Assembly: GCA_910577045.1 (NCBI GenBank)
Contig: CAJTLB010000003.1
Location: 62,001 to 126,000 of the forward strand
Length of the DNA: 64,000 nt
Reading direction: 5' to 3'
Source of the DNA: an uncultured Lachnospiraceae bacterium
Lineage (GTDB): Bacteria > Bacillota > Clostridia > Lachnospirales > Lachnospiraceae
The translations under genes were made by a program, and so were the position numbers. Below are positions 44,178 through 54,637 of this stretch, piece by piece (position 1 is the stretch's first letter; the number at the start of each line of letters is the position of its first letter). Below the pieces are notes generated by a model that saw only the letters and a list, made by a program, of their open reading frames with translations, was not told where the DNA came from and made no database searches.

Positions 44178-45938
44178 ATGAGAATTAATACAAATATTAC
44201 AGCCCTTGTTGCGAACAGCCATTTGCAGGCAAATGATACCATGTTAGGCAAGACGTTAGAGCGCCTTTCTTCTGGTTATAAAATAAACCGGTCAGCAGAT
44301 GATTCTGCAGGGATGGCAATTGCTTCTAAAATGCGTACCCAGATTAAAGGGCTTGATCAGGCAAACCGCAATGCGTCTGATGGTGTATCACTTGTACAGA
44401 CAGCAGAGGGGGCATTAAATGAAGTAGAGGCTATGCTCCAAAGAATGAGGCAGCTTGCAGTCCAGGGCGCAAATGGTACAAATAGCGATGGTGAAAGAAA
44501 AGCAATTACAGAAGAAATCGATGCTTTAAAGGAAGAAATTGAACGTATTGCAAAGACAACAGAGTTTAATAAGCAGCCGCTTTTGGATGGCACACAAGAA
44601 AGAAGGCGATACACAGATGTGGCAGGAGCTGAGATATCATCATTATCTGATAGTGTTCCAGCAGGTTATTATGCTATTTCTGTATCTGCATTTGCCACAC
44701 CTGCTACAGCATCCTTGTCATTTGGGGCTAAGGCAGATAATGATACTGTAGATGCAAAAGGTGTATTGGTGATTAATGATTATAAAATTATGATAGATTC
44801 ATCTGATACAATTGCTGATGTAAAAAGTAAAATAGTATCAGCCGCTAATAAGCTGAATCTTACTGTTTCGGTAGGTAATAATAATACATTGAATTTAACT
44901 ACATATGAATATGGAAGAGAAGCAAAAATTAATTGTATTTGTACTTCAGATACTTTAAGAAATGAACTGGGATTAACTAATTGGCTGCCACGTACAGCGG
45001 AATTTACATTTAATGGCAAAAGTGATATTGAGCCAATTGGTGTAGATGGGAAAGTAACAATAAATGGCGTAGATGTAAATATAGCAGCTACAGATTTAAT
45101 TGGAGATGTAAAGACTAAAATATCAGAAATTGCTTCAAGTGCAGATGTATACAGAGATTCAGATTCAGAGAAAAAAAATTCTATGGTGTTGTCAACAAAG
45201 AGTTTTGGAAGTACAGCAACAGTAGATGTTCTATTTGATTCTACTGCGTTGAGAAACGCAATGGGAATGAAGGAACAAACAAGAGAATTAGAAGTTAGGG
45301 GAAAGGATATGAAAGCAAATGTTCTTGTTGCCCCTACTAATGCAGCTGCGGTTACTTCTACGGCTGCTAGAATGACAGAATTTAGTAATACGGCTATTAT
45401 TACTTGTAATGGAAATAAGGCAGTAGTCCGTGATAATAAAGGTTTTGAGATCGAATATATGGTTGATAGAAAAAAGATGACCGAGGATGATATTAAAGAA
45501 GTTGAAAATGGCGGCAAGGAAATTTTAGCGGAAGTAAAAGATTTAGGTATGATGACACTTCATGTTGGAGCAAATGAAGGACAGATAATTGATGTTAATA
45601 TTCCAAAAGTAAGTTTGGAAACTTTAGGAATAGACTTGATGAATACTAGTACAGAAAATGGATGTGGAAAAGCATTAACACAACTTGATGGAGCAATTGA
45701 TAAAATATCTTCTATTCGGGCTAGTTTAGGTGCTTATCAAAACCGTTTAGAGTCTACAATTAATAACTTAAGTTCAACAGAGGAAAATATGACATCAGCT
45801 ATTTCCCGTATAGAAGATACTGATATGGCAAAAGAAATGACAGAGTTTACTAGGTTGCAAGTACTGTCCCAGGCTTCTACAGCAATGGTTGCACAAGCAA
45901 ATGAACGTCCACAAACAGTATTGCAGCTTCTAAGCTAG
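44178..45938 (+). CDS. Flagellin, with two IN-motif insert domains
   Basis: A 586-residue filament subunit. N-terminal D0/D1 (MRINTNITALVANSHLQAN to TTEFNKQPLLDG) and C-terminal D1/D0 (LGAYQNRLESTINNLSSTEE to QTVLQLLS) are well conserved. QRMRQLAVQG near 89-98 is close to the TLR5-recognised QRVRELSVQ. The central hypervariable region has two tandem copies of one fold: GVLVINDYKIMIDSSD...TSDTLRNELGL and GKVTINGVDVNIAATD...DSTALRNAMGM, typical of flagellin_IN repeats. Thus this flagellin is longer than minimal clostridial ones. FliS follows 12 bases later. Confidence 0.95.
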   Translation: MRINTNITALVANSHLQANDTMLGKTLERLSSGYKINRSADDSAGMAIASKMRTQIKGLDQANRNASDGVSLVQTAEGALNEVEAMLQRMRQLAVQGANGTNSDGERKAITEEIDALKEEIERIAKTTEFNKQPLLDGTQERRRYTDVAGAEISSLSDSVPAGYYAISVSAFATPATASLSFGAKADNDTVDAKGVLVINDYKIMIDSSDTIADVKSKIVSAANKLNLTVSVGNNNTLNLTTYEYGREAKINCICTSDTLRNELGLTNWLPRTAEFTFNGKSDIEPIGVDGKVTINGVDVNIAATDLIGDVKTKISEIASSADVYRDSDSEKKNSMVLSTKSFGSTATVDVLFDSTALRNAMGMKEQTRELEVRGKDMKANVLVAPTNAAAVTSTAARMTEFSNTAIITCNGNKAVVRDNKGFEIEYMVDRKKMTEDDIKEVENGGKEILAEVKDLGMMTLHVGANEGQIIDVNIPKVSLETLGIDLMNTSTENGCGKALTQLDGAIDKISSIRASLGAYQNRLESTINNLSSTEENMTSAISRIEDTDMAKEMTEFTRLQVLSQASTAMVAQANERPQTVLQLLS

Positions 45939-45950
45939 GAGTGAGGTTGT

Positions 45951-46418
45951 ATGACAAGGGACGAAATTCAGGCTTATAGCCTTCGGATTACGCAGGGGAA
46001 TAAGTCAAATCTAGTAGTAGTCACATATGATATTATATTAAAATACTTAGAAGATGCCAAGAGTAGTTATTTGGCAGGAAATATAGAGCAATTTGTATCC
46101 CAAATAAAGAAGGCAAATGAGTTTTTGGCAGAGTTAATGGGGGCGTTAGACCTTCAATATCCAGTAGCAAGAAACCTGCTAAATATTTATGAGTTTGTAC
46201 AAAAAATGTTTTTAAAAGCAGCTTTCCAGAAAAACCCAGATAGTTTAGAAGGGGTGGAGCCAATTCTTATTGATCTTCGGGATGCTTTTGCAGAAGTGGC
46301 AAAACAGGATAAAAGTACTGCCATTGCAGGGAATAATGGGCAAGTATATGCAGGCCTTACATATGGAAAAAATAGTTTAAATGAGACATACGAACAAAAT
46401 CCCGGATTTAGAGCATAA
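45951..46418 (+). CDS. fliS: Flagellar export chaperone FliS
   Basis: 155 residues; helical bundle that binds the C-terminus of flagellin in the cytoplasm and keeps it unfolded for export. MTRDEIQAYSLRITQGNKSN then LVVVTYDIILKYLEDA is typical, with LLNIYEFVQKMFLKAAFQK and LIDLRDAFAEVAKQDKS. The C-terminus is somewhat longer than usual (ends NGQVYAGLTYGKNSLNETY). Its stop codon falls in the loop of the terminator hairpin. The ribosome site is AGGAGTGAGG. Confidence 0.92.
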   Translation: MTRDEIQAYSLRITQGNKSNLVVVTYDIILKYLEDAKSSYLAGNIEQFVSQIKKANEFLAELMGALDLQYPVARNLLNIYEFVQKMFLKAAFQKNPDSLEGVEPILIDLRDAFAEVAKQDKSTAIAGNNGQVYAGLTYGKNSLNETYEQNPGFRA

Positions 46419-46436
46419 GCTCTAAATCCGGTTTTT
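46402..46436 (+). terminator. Terminator overlapping fliS stop codon
   Basis: CCGGATTTAGAGC and GCTCTAAATCCGG, 13 pairs, loop ATAA containing the stop TAA (46416-46418), then TTTTT. Confidence 0.92.
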
Positions 46437-46461
46437 GTGCAGATAGGCGGAGGAAAATAAA

Positions 46462-46914
46462 TTGAATCAGACGTTTGATATGTTTAATAGGATTCTGGTA
46501 AAATTATTCCGGGATATTATGGATATAGAAGGAAAAGCAATTATTACAGAGGAATTCCGGGATATTACCAATAATGACATGCACATAATAGAAGCAATTG
46601 GTATTTATGAAAAAAAGAATATGTCTACAATAGCAAAGGAATTATCAGTTACGATAGGAACCCTAACAATAGCTATTAATAGTCTGGTAAAAAAAGGGTA
46701 TGTGGATCGGAAGCGAAGCGAAGAAGATAGGCGGGTAGTCTATATTTCTTTAACCCCAAAGGGAGAAAAAGCATATAAACACCATGAAGAATTCCATAAA
46801 CAGATGGTTCTTGCAACGATTGATGGCTTGTCAGAAGAAGAAACAAGGGTTTTGGTAAAGGCATTGTCGAATTTAAGCCAATTCTTCCATGATATGGCAG
46901 AGAAAAATAGTTGA
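46462..46914 (+). CDS. MarR-family transcriptional regulator (FabT-like)
   Basis: A 150-residue winged-helix protein starting at TTG after GGAGGAAAAT. It has MHIIEAIGIYEKKNMSTIAK, ELSVTIGTLTIAINSLVKKG as the recognition helix, and DRRVVYISLTPKGEKA as the wing. The DNA-recognition part recalls FabT repressors of fatty-acid synthesis, though no fab genes are here. It begins soon after fliS and ends at a terminator. Confidence 0.85.
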   Translation: MNQTFDMFNRILVKLFRDIMDIEGKAIITEEFRDITNNDMHIIEAIGIYEKKNMSTIAKELSVTIGTLTIAINSLVKKGYVDRKRSEEDRRVVYISLTPKGEKAYKHHEEFHKQMVLATIDGLSEEETRVLVKALSNLSQFFHDMAEKNS

Positions 46915-46916
46915 GT

Positions 46917-46970
46917 AAAGGGGCTTGCCTATATTGTATAAATTTATTATTCTACAACAGCCCCTTTTAA
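46917..46970 (+). terminator. Terminator after MarR gene
   Basis: AAAGGGGCT and AGCCCCTTTT with a long loop; T-rich end. Confidence 0.7.
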
Positions 46971-47002
46971 ATATTTATATTTGCAATTATGTTAATGAAC
47001 GG

Positions 47003-48745
47003 TTATTTAGTTTTTAATTTATCTTCCATATGCTTTGACAATATATCGAATGGCGCAGGCCCAAGGGTTAATATAATATCATGGAATTCTTTTAGGGAGA
47101 AATTGTTTCCAGCTAATTTTTCTGCCTCTTCCCTTAATTCTAAAAATTCCATATAGCCTATAAAATAGCTTAAGTAATTTGCGGGTTCTTCTACCATGCT
47201 TTTAAAGATCTCATTTGCAATTTCTTCATCATCAAACCCAAACATAGAAAGGTAAGAAGCAACTTCGTCTTGATCCCAACCATCATAATTTACGCTTAAA
47301 TCAACATAAGCATATAATCCAAGGGAGGCGGCGGCATTAAGAGAAAGCAATTTTGCTAAATTAGTATCTAAGCCAGAAATACTGTAAGAATAATGCTCTA
47401 CATAGGTTGCCCAGCCCTCACTATAACCAGAGGAACCAAATAAATTACGTACCAGTGGGAGGTTTTTGGAATTGGTATAAACATTCTGGTAAAGGTGCCC
47501 TGGATAACCTTCATGTGCGAGAGTAGGATAAATTTCGTCATCAAGATACTTATTATTAATATAAATAATATTATTTTTCATATCATCGATTGGCGGAGTA
47601 AGGAAAAAAGCAGGGCTAGAATCCTCTTCCATAGATTTATGCACATATTTAATAGTATAATTAACATCAGGGACTTTAGGGAAGTCAGCCTCAATTTTTT
47701 TAATTAGGTCTTGTAAAATTTCATTTGGATCGGTTAAGTCAAAGGTATAAGTATCAAATTGATCTATAATATTTGGATATTCTATATATAATTCAGACAT
47801 TTCTGTAAGCGCATCTAAGATAAAATTCTCTGTTTTTTGCTTTAATTGCTTAACGGTCTTAGAGGAGCCTGTTTTGGTTTTAACAAGGTATTTATAATAA
47901 ATATCTCCTTGTGGGAAATAACATAAGCCGCCTGGATTGCGCCCTGTGCCTTTTAAGGAAGATAACTCATCAATTAATTTTTGGTAAGCAGGCACAATTG
48001 AAGTGGTGACAATCTCATAATTTTTATCTTTATATTGTTGCTTCTTTTCACTGCTAAGCCCTGAAAAATTATCTATTTTATCATTAAAAACATCTATCAT
48101 ATAATTTTCTGTAGGAGAAGCGATAAAATCTTCCATCTGGGATACTACATCGTCCACTGCAAAATCAGCCATAAAAAGCCCAGCAGCAGATTTTGCTTGT
48201 TCATATTCTATTAAGGTAGAAAAAATAGAATCAATTTGTGCAGAAAGGGCTAAATAATCTTCAATATCTTTTTCTGTCCGAAAAGTATATTCTGCAAGTA
48301 AAATAGGAAGCTGTGCCTGGTAGCCAACGGTTGGGCTTAAAATCTCGTCATATAAATATAGATCAGAGGCAGAGAGTTCCGTATCTAAATAATCTGCTAT
48401 AATATCATAAGTAAGCTGTTGATCCTTTGTAAGTTCATTATATTGGAATTTAGATAACTCTTCTTTCATAGAAAGTAAATTATCTGTATATTGATCTAAT
48501 TCATCTATAGAAAAATCTCCTAAAGTTGGAGTATAATTATCAATTCCATAGTTTTCAGGATAAGCTAGAGTATAATGAAGGTTAATTGTATTTGATGTAA
48601 TTTCGTCTACAAAAAGTTGGTTAGTATATTCATCAAACTTTTCACTTGTATTTTTATTTTGTTTTTGGCTGCATCCGGGAAGAATACTGACTACAAAAAA
48701 AATAACAAGTAAAAGCCTTGAAATAGAATGATTGTGTATTTTCAT
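47003..48745 (-). CDS. DUF885 lipoprotein, probable metallopeptidase
   Basis: A 580-residue lipoprotein. N-terminal LLLVIFFVVSILPGC ends in a lipobox, so it is anchored to the outer face of the membrane. The core has TLAHEGYPGHLYQ (about residue 408), the DUF885 zinc motif HEGxxGH, then FGSSGYSEGWATYVEH with a second Glu-containing motif. The family is distantly related to M32 and other gluzincin carboxypeptidases; peptide substrate is inferred. RBS GGAG five bases before the ATG. It stands alone on the minus strand. Confidence 0.87.
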   Translation of the reverse strand: MKIHNHSISRLLLVIFFVVSILPGCSQKQNKNTSEKFDEYTNQLFVDEITSNTINLHYTLAYPENYGIDNYTPTLGDFSIDELDQYTDNLLSMKEELSKFQYNELTKDQQLTYDIIADYLDTELSASDLYLYDEILSPTVGYQAQLPILLAEYTFRTEKDIEDYLALSAQIDSIFSTLIEYEQAKSAAGLFMADFAVDDVVSQMEDFIASPTENYMIDVFNDKIDNFSGLSSEKKQQYKDKNYEIVTTSIVPAYQKLIDELSSLKGTGRNPGGLCYFPQGDIYYKYLVKTKTGSSKTVKQLKQKTENFILDALTEMSELYIEYPNIIDQFDTYTFDLTDPNEILQDLIKKIEADFPKVPDVNYTIKYVHKSMEEDSSPAFFLTPPIDDMKNNIIYINNKYLDDEIYPTLAHEGYPGHLYQNVYTNSKNLPLVRNLFGSSGYSEGWATYVEHYSYSISGLDTNLAKLLSLNAAASLGLYAYVDLSVNYDGWDQDEVASYLSMFGFDDEEIANEIFKSMVEEPANYLSYFIGYMEFLELREEAEKLAGNNFSLKEFHDIILTLGPAPFDILSKHMEDKLKTK

Positions 48746-48868
48746 ATTAGCTCCTTTCTATATGCCATATGGCAATTATATTGCTATTATATCATTATTA
48801 TGTGGAAAAGAGAAGAATAGAACTTAAGAAAAAGGTGGTAAATATTAAGGCAGATTTGTAAAAGGATA

Positions 48869-48911
48869 AGAATAGCCTTCTGTTATAAGATGCTAACAGA
48901 AGGCTATTTTG
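48869..48911. terminator. Terminator for surface-protein gene
   Basis: AATAGCCTTCTGTTA and TAACAGAAGGCTATT form a 15-bp perfect stem just outside the 3-prime end of the minus-strand surface-protein gene; minus-strand flank is CTTATCCTTTT. Confidence 0.85.
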
Positions 48912-51878
48912 TTATTTCTCATCCTCTAGGGTAGAGGTTTTCTTTTTAAAAAGAAGAAGTACTAATATACAAGAGGAAGAAAGCAAGGTAATAAGCGATA
49001 AGATAGGGTTGCTTTCATCACCTGTTTTTGGTGCACCAAGAGGAATATCATCATCTAAAGAGATTAACAATGGATCTGGTGCAGCATTTAATGCTATAAG
49101 GTCATCATCAACAGAAATTAACATAGTAGTATCCACTGGATTATCAGGTGTATTATTTCTAATAACATTTGTTGGTGTCCGTTGAGATGGTATATTAGGT
49201 GCTATAGGATCATCAGGTTCATCAGGATCATCTGAATCATCAGGATAATAGCTTGGTTGCGTTGGTTTTTCTGTTGTTGGCTCTCCTGGTAAAGTTTCCT
49301 CTGGAGTGGTTTCTTCTGGTAAGGTCTCCTCAGTAGAAGATTCTTCTGGTATAGTAGTTTCTTCTATAGAGGTAGTTTCCTCAGTTGATGATGTTTCTTC
49401 CATAGGAGAAGTTTCTTCAGTGGAAGAAGTTTCTTCGGTAGAGGTGGTTTCTTCTATAGATGAGGTTTCCTCAATAGAAGTAGTTTCTTCAGTGGAAGAA
49501 GTCTCTTCGATAGAGGTGGTTTCTTCTATAGATGAGGTTTCCTCAATAGAAGTAGTTTCTTCAGTGGAAGAAGTCTCTTCGGTAGAGGTGGTTTCTTCTA
49601 TGGAGGAGGTTTCTTCAATAGAAGTGGTTTCTTCAGTGGAAGAAGTCTCTTCGGTAGAGGTGGTTTCTTCTATAGATGATGTTTCCTCAATAGAAGTGGT
49701 TTCTTCAGTGGAAGAAGTCTCTTCGGTAGAAGTGGTTTCTTCAATAGAAGTGGTTTCTTCAGTGGAAGAAGTCTCTTCAGTAGAGGTGGTTTCTTCTATA
49801 GATGATGTTTCTTCAATAGAAGTGGTTTCTTCCATGGAGGAAGTTTCTTCTATAGGTGATGTCTCCTCCATAGAAGTTGTCTCTTCTATGGAAGTGGTTT
49901 CTTCTGTTGTTGTTTCTGGTTCGGTTTCTTCTGGTATTTCTGGTTCATCTAAGTCTGAACATACAAAGTGCCATTCTCCGCCAATAATGGATACGGATTT
50001 AGCATAGATACGTCCACTGCCAGTGGCACTACTATTGTATACAGTTGCATTTGGCGCTACAAAAATCCCGGTAACACCGCCTTCTAAAGATATATCCCCA
50101 GAGTAATTCTTGGAGAAGTTCCATATAACTGTTTTAGCAAGCTCTTCGTTATCACTGGTTGCACTGGAAATACCATTAATATGATAACGGTTGATATAGA
50201 AATCGCCAGAACCTTTTACATTAAGGATAACAGTCTGGTTTTTAGCAGTATTTATTTTAAGGCCGCCAGGCTGTATATAATTTAAGTCAGATATATCAAG
50301 ATTGACAATAGCAGGGTTATCTGTAGATTTGCTGGTATCAATTACACTATTGTTCATATCTTTCCCAACTGTAGAAGTATCTACATTGTCACTAGTTTCA
50401 CTTTGATAATAACTTTGGAACGTATTTCCAATATCCTCCAATAAGTTGTTTACATTTACATAATTGCCACTTTGCATAATAACTGTGTTGGAACCCACAT
50501 TTCTAATTTGCTTCTGTTCATCAACAGAAGTATAATTTCTTGAATTAGAAGGATCTGGTATAAATTTTTCTCCTGTATATAATACACTGACATCATGGAG
50601 TTGGAGGGCACCAGCAGAATCAGCTAATTCCTTAATATACATGGTTCCAGCTACATTGGTGTATTTTTGGGCGGAGGTTCCAATTGTTTGGTTATTTGGC
50701 TCTAAAAGATTTGTTGCTATATTGGACTCTACGTCTACATATACATTGACACGATCTGCAATAATGCCATAAGGGTAAGCTTTATCACCCAGCATATCTT
50801 TTATATCAATTGGATCAAAACTCATTACTTCTGTTTCATTTAATGTATGTGGTTTATCTGTCCGAAGAGTAAAAGTAGCAATTCCTTTTTCTATATTTTG
50901 GGCATCTGGTTCAATAGTATAAGAATACTGCCCAACAAGATTAGTAAGGCTAAGCGTAAAGGTAGTGTCTTTTAATCCGTCTATAGTATAACGTGTCCTA
51001 TAATAATCGTATTTTTCAATATATTCACAATATGGTGCTAAATCATATGTATCTATAATTTGATCTTCTGGAATAAATTCATTATTATAAAAAGCACCGG
51101 CTAATTCTGTAATACCAGACATAACAAGTTCTTCATTAGAAGATTTATCAGCGTCTTCTTCATCAGCCTCAGGTTCCTCGTTATCTTTTTCAGGAGATTC
51201 TTCATTATCTTCTTCAAAAGGTTCTTCGTTACCTTCCTCAAAAGAATCTTCTGTTTCTTCTGCTTCTGTAGTATCTTCTTCATCTAAATTTTCGGAAGGT
51301 TCTTCATGGGCATCTGTTTTTTCTTGTTCTTCTGTTTCTTCTTCTGTTACAGCTTCTGTAGGTTCCTCTGTATTAGTTTCTAACTCTTTTTCCTCTGAGC
51401 TTGTTTCTAGTTCTATTACATCAGTTTCTGCTATCGTAGTCTCTGCAATACTTTCTTCTGTTTCTAATGTGGTTGTAATAGATTCTTGAAGAATGTCAGT
51501 ATTTTTCTCTGGCATAGAAATAGACTCCCCTATAGTAGTACTATCAATAATAGAAGGGGCCTTTGGGGTAGTAGGGGCTACTGCCGAACTTTGGGATGGC
51601 AAAGGATCTTTTTTTACAGATTCAATTTTAAGGGCAAATTCTACTTGGATACCATCTTCTGAGTCTGAAATTGGTTCGTCAGTAATTAACATAAGTGTTA
51701 GAGAATCATTTTCATAGTCCCTAACCCGAATTTGGTTATCTTGCGCTTTAGCTTTCTGGTTGGCAGTTGCTGTACCGCCTACATGGATACAAGACATAAT
51801 ACACAATGCCATTACCAGGAAAATCGCTAAATAACGTATTGCTTTTGTACGTTTTAAGAAGCAATCTTTCATATACAT
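48912..51878 (-). CDS. Cell-wall surface protein: choice-of-anchor A domain plus long Ser/Thr/Glu repeat stalk
   Basis: A 988-residue secreted protein. N-terminal signal (AIRYLAIFLVMALCIMSC), an acidic Glu/Thr-rich region (about 100-240), then a conserved block (about 400-660) with VNLDISDLNYIQPGGLKINT, GGVTGIFVAPNATVYNSSAT and GGEWHFVC that matches choice-of-anchor A proteins. Residues about 670-870 are a repeat of EETTS and EETSS hexads (24-residue higher-order unit). The C-terminus has APKTGDE, a hydrophobic span and KKK, a sortase-type anchor differing from LPXTG. No sortase gene is in the window. RBS AAGGAGG before the ATG. Confidence 0.85.
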   Translation of the reverse strand: MYMKDCFLKRTKAIRYLAIFLVMALCIMSCIHVGGTATANQKAKAQDNQIRVRDYENDSLTLMLITDEPISDSEDGIQVEFALKIESVKKDPLPSQSSAVAPTTPKAPSIIDSTTIGESISMPEKNTDILQESITTTLETEESIAETTIAETDVIELETSSEEKELETNTEEPTEAVTEEETEEQEKTDAHEEPSENLDEEDTTEAEETEDSFEEGNEEPFEEDNEESPEKDNEEPEADEEDADKSSNEELVMSGITELAGAFYNNEFIPEDQIIDTYDLAPYCEYIEKYDYYRTRYTIDGLKDTTFTLSLTNLVGQYSYTIEPDAQNIEKGIATFTLRTDKPHTLNETEVMSFDPIDIKDMLGDKAYPYGIIADRVNVYVDVESNIATNLLEPNNQTIGTSAQKYTNVAGTMYIKELADSAGALQLHDVSVLYTGEKFIPDPSNSRNYTSVDEQKQIRNVGSNTVIMQSGNYVNVNNLLEDIGNTFQSYYQSETSDNVDTSTVGKDMNNSVIDTSKSTDNPAIVNLDISDLNYIQPGGLKINTAKNQTVILNVKGSGDFYINRYHINGISSATSDNEELAKTVIWNFSKNYSGDISLEGGVTGIFVAPNATVYNSSATGSGRIYAKSVSIIGGEWHFVCSDLDEPEIPEETEPETTTEETTSIEETTSMEETSPIEETSSMEETTSIEETSSIEETTSTEETSSTEETTSIEETTSTEETSSTEETTSIEETSSIEETTSTEETSSTEETTSIEETSSIEETTSTEETSSTEETTSIEETSSIEETTSIEETSSTEETTSIEETSSIEETTSTEETSSTEETSPMEETSSTEETTSIEETTIPEESSTEETLPEETTPEETLPGEPTTEKPTQPSYYPDDSDDPDEPDDPIAPNIPSQRTPTNVIRNNTPDNPVDTTMLISVDDDLIALNAAPDPLLISLDDDIPLGAPKTGDESNPILSLITLLSSSCILVLLLFKKKTSTLEDEK
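49310..49910 (-). repeat. 18-bp/72-bp tandem repeats in the surface-protein stalk
   Basis: About 33 hexad units (18 bp each) with a regular four-hexad period (TTSTEE, TSSTEE, TTSIEE, TSSIEE). Neighbouring 72-bp units are nearly identical, so copy number should vary between strains. Confidence 0.9.
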
Positions 51879-52072
51879 TTTTCCTCCTTTTCTTTGATTC
51901 CTTCTATTGTTATCTGTTTGGTAATGTAAACTATTAAGTAATAAAGGGTGATTATTGCTAAAATTTTACAAAAATATTATAGCATGTTGTTTGTAGGCTA
52001 GTCAATAAAGAAGAGATAAAAAAGGATAACCAATAATTGGGTGTAAAAATTGTATAAATTGCACAAAGATAA

Positions 52073-52101
52073 TTGTCTATAACAGAAATTGGTGATATAC
52101 T
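52073..52101 (+). promoter_or_regulatory. Promoter of NusG-II/Gx transporter genes
   Basis: TTGTCT (52073-52078), 17-base spacer, TATACT (52096-52101), about 80 bases before the ATG at 52181. The rest of the 302-base gap to the divergent surface-protein gene shows nothing else. Confidence 0.65.
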
Positions 52102-52180
52102 GTACGAGATTTAATCAATAAAAACCCTTTATTTTTAAGTGATAAGGGCATAAGAGTAATAGAGAGAAAGAGCCACAAAA

Positions 52181-52579
52181 ATGAAACAAAGAAAAGATAG
52201 AAAAGTATATATTATTATTGTTATAATAGGGGTATTATTCGTAGGTTCTATTATTACAATACTTTATAGGAATAGGGAGATACCTGCCAATCCATATATT
52301 TGTATTTACCAAGATGGTAAGTTGTGGAAGGAAATAGATATATCTCATATAGAAGAGCCCTATACCATAACTATTGAATGGGAAGGTGGAGGGTATAATA
52401 TTTTGGAAATAAGGGATGGGGCGGTTGGAATAGTAGAAGCAAGCTGCCCAGACAAGGTATGCCAAAAAATGGGCTTTATTTCTAATTCGCTTATGCCAAT
52501 TACATGTTTGCCAAATCATCTAATGATATGTGTTGTAGAACAAGGCAGCACAGAAAAAATAGATGGGGTGGCATATTAA
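52181..52579 (+). CDS. NusG domain II-containing membrane-anchored protein
   Basis: 132 residues: a basic N-terminus, one membrane segment (IIIVIIGVLFVGSIITILY, about 11-29), and an extracellular NusG-II-type domain (ICIYQDGKLWKEIDIS ... ILEIRDGAVGIVEASCPDKVCQ) with two or three conserved cysteines. In Lachnospiraceae such proteins are usually next to Gx-transporter/FMN-binding or Rnf-related genes. Here its stop overlaps the region before a Gx transporter gene, so they are coexpressed. Confidence 0.85.
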   Translation: MKQRKDRKVYIIIVIIGVLFVGSIITILYRNREIPANPYICIYQDGKLWKEIDISHIEEPYTITIEWEGGGYNILEIRDGAVGIVEASCPDKVCQKMGFISNSLMPITCLPNHLMICVVEQGSTEKIDGVAY

Positions 52580-52622
52580 TAATTATGTAATAGATATTTC
52601 GGTTAAGGTTAAGGAAGAAAAA

Positions 52623-53120
52623 ATGGAAATAAAAAGAATGGTAGTTTTAAGCTTATATACGACAATTGCCCTTATTATATTTACAATAGAAGCAGCATTG
52701 CCGGAATTAGTGCCTATCCCAGGGATTAAATTAGGGCTGGCGAATATTATTACATTGTTTGTGCTTAGCCATTATTCTGCTAAGGAAGCATTGCTTGTGC
52801 TATTAGTAAGGATTTTTTTAGCTTCTATATTTATAGGGCAAATAGTATCCTTTTTGTATAGCTTTTGCGGCGGGGTATTGGCATGGTGTGGTATGGCGGC
52901 GGTACATAAAATAGTTGGTAAACAATATATTTATTTCATTAGTATTATGGGAGGAGTTTTCCATAATGTCGGGCAGATATTAGTGGCATTTTATATACTG
53001 AAGCTAACAGGAATATTTGCATATCTCCCATATCTTATAATAAGTGGGATAATAACAGGGTTGTTTACGGGAATAGTGTGCTGGTTTGTAAATAAGCATA
53101 TTGTGGTTAAATTAGTTTAA
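52623..53120 (+). CDS. Gx transporter family protein
   Basis: About 165 residues. The frame is open from 52563, overlapping the previous stop codon, but AAGGAAG before ATG 52623 (MEIKRMVV) and absence of hydrophobicity before it favour the shorter form. It has five or so membrane segments: VLSLYTTIALIIFTIEAALP, GIKLGLANIITLFVL, ALLVLLVRIFLASIFIG, and FHNVGQILVAFYILK. Members are labelled heptaprenyl diphosphate synthase component I; transport of a small molecule is possible. It follows the NusG-II gene. Confidence 0.82.
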   Translation: MEIKRMVVLSLYTTIALIIFTIEAALPELVPIPGIKLGLANIITLFVLSHYSAKEALLVLLVRIFLASIFIGQIVSFLYSFCGGVLAWCGMAAVHKIVGKQYIYFISIMGGVFHNVGQILVAFYILKLTGIFAYLPYLIISGIITGLFTGIVCWFVNKHIVVKLV

Positions 53121-53145
53121 GCCACTTGCAATAAAAAAGCAAGTG
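53121..53145. terminator. Bidirectional terminator-like hairpin
   Basis: GCCACTTGC and GCAAGTGGC with an A-rich loop (AATAAAAAA) lie between convergent genes. The T tract is modest on both sides. Confidence 0.6.
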
Positions 53146-53172
53146 GCCTATCTTGTAAAAAATTTTTATTAA

Positions 53173-54528
<1,356 letters not shown>

Positions 54529-54637
54529 TTATAATACATTCATAGTATAATGCTTTAACTTGTGAAAGTCAATGGATTTATCTTTGAAGTAATTGAATAA
54601 ATCGGACATGTTTTATTTTATTATGTTATTATTGTTA

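Noticed and set aside
49306..50007. Open frame of 233 codons opposite the surface-protein repeat
   Set aside because: Shadow of the EETS/EETT repeat (VSSIEVVSS pattern); no ribosome site and no independent promoter.
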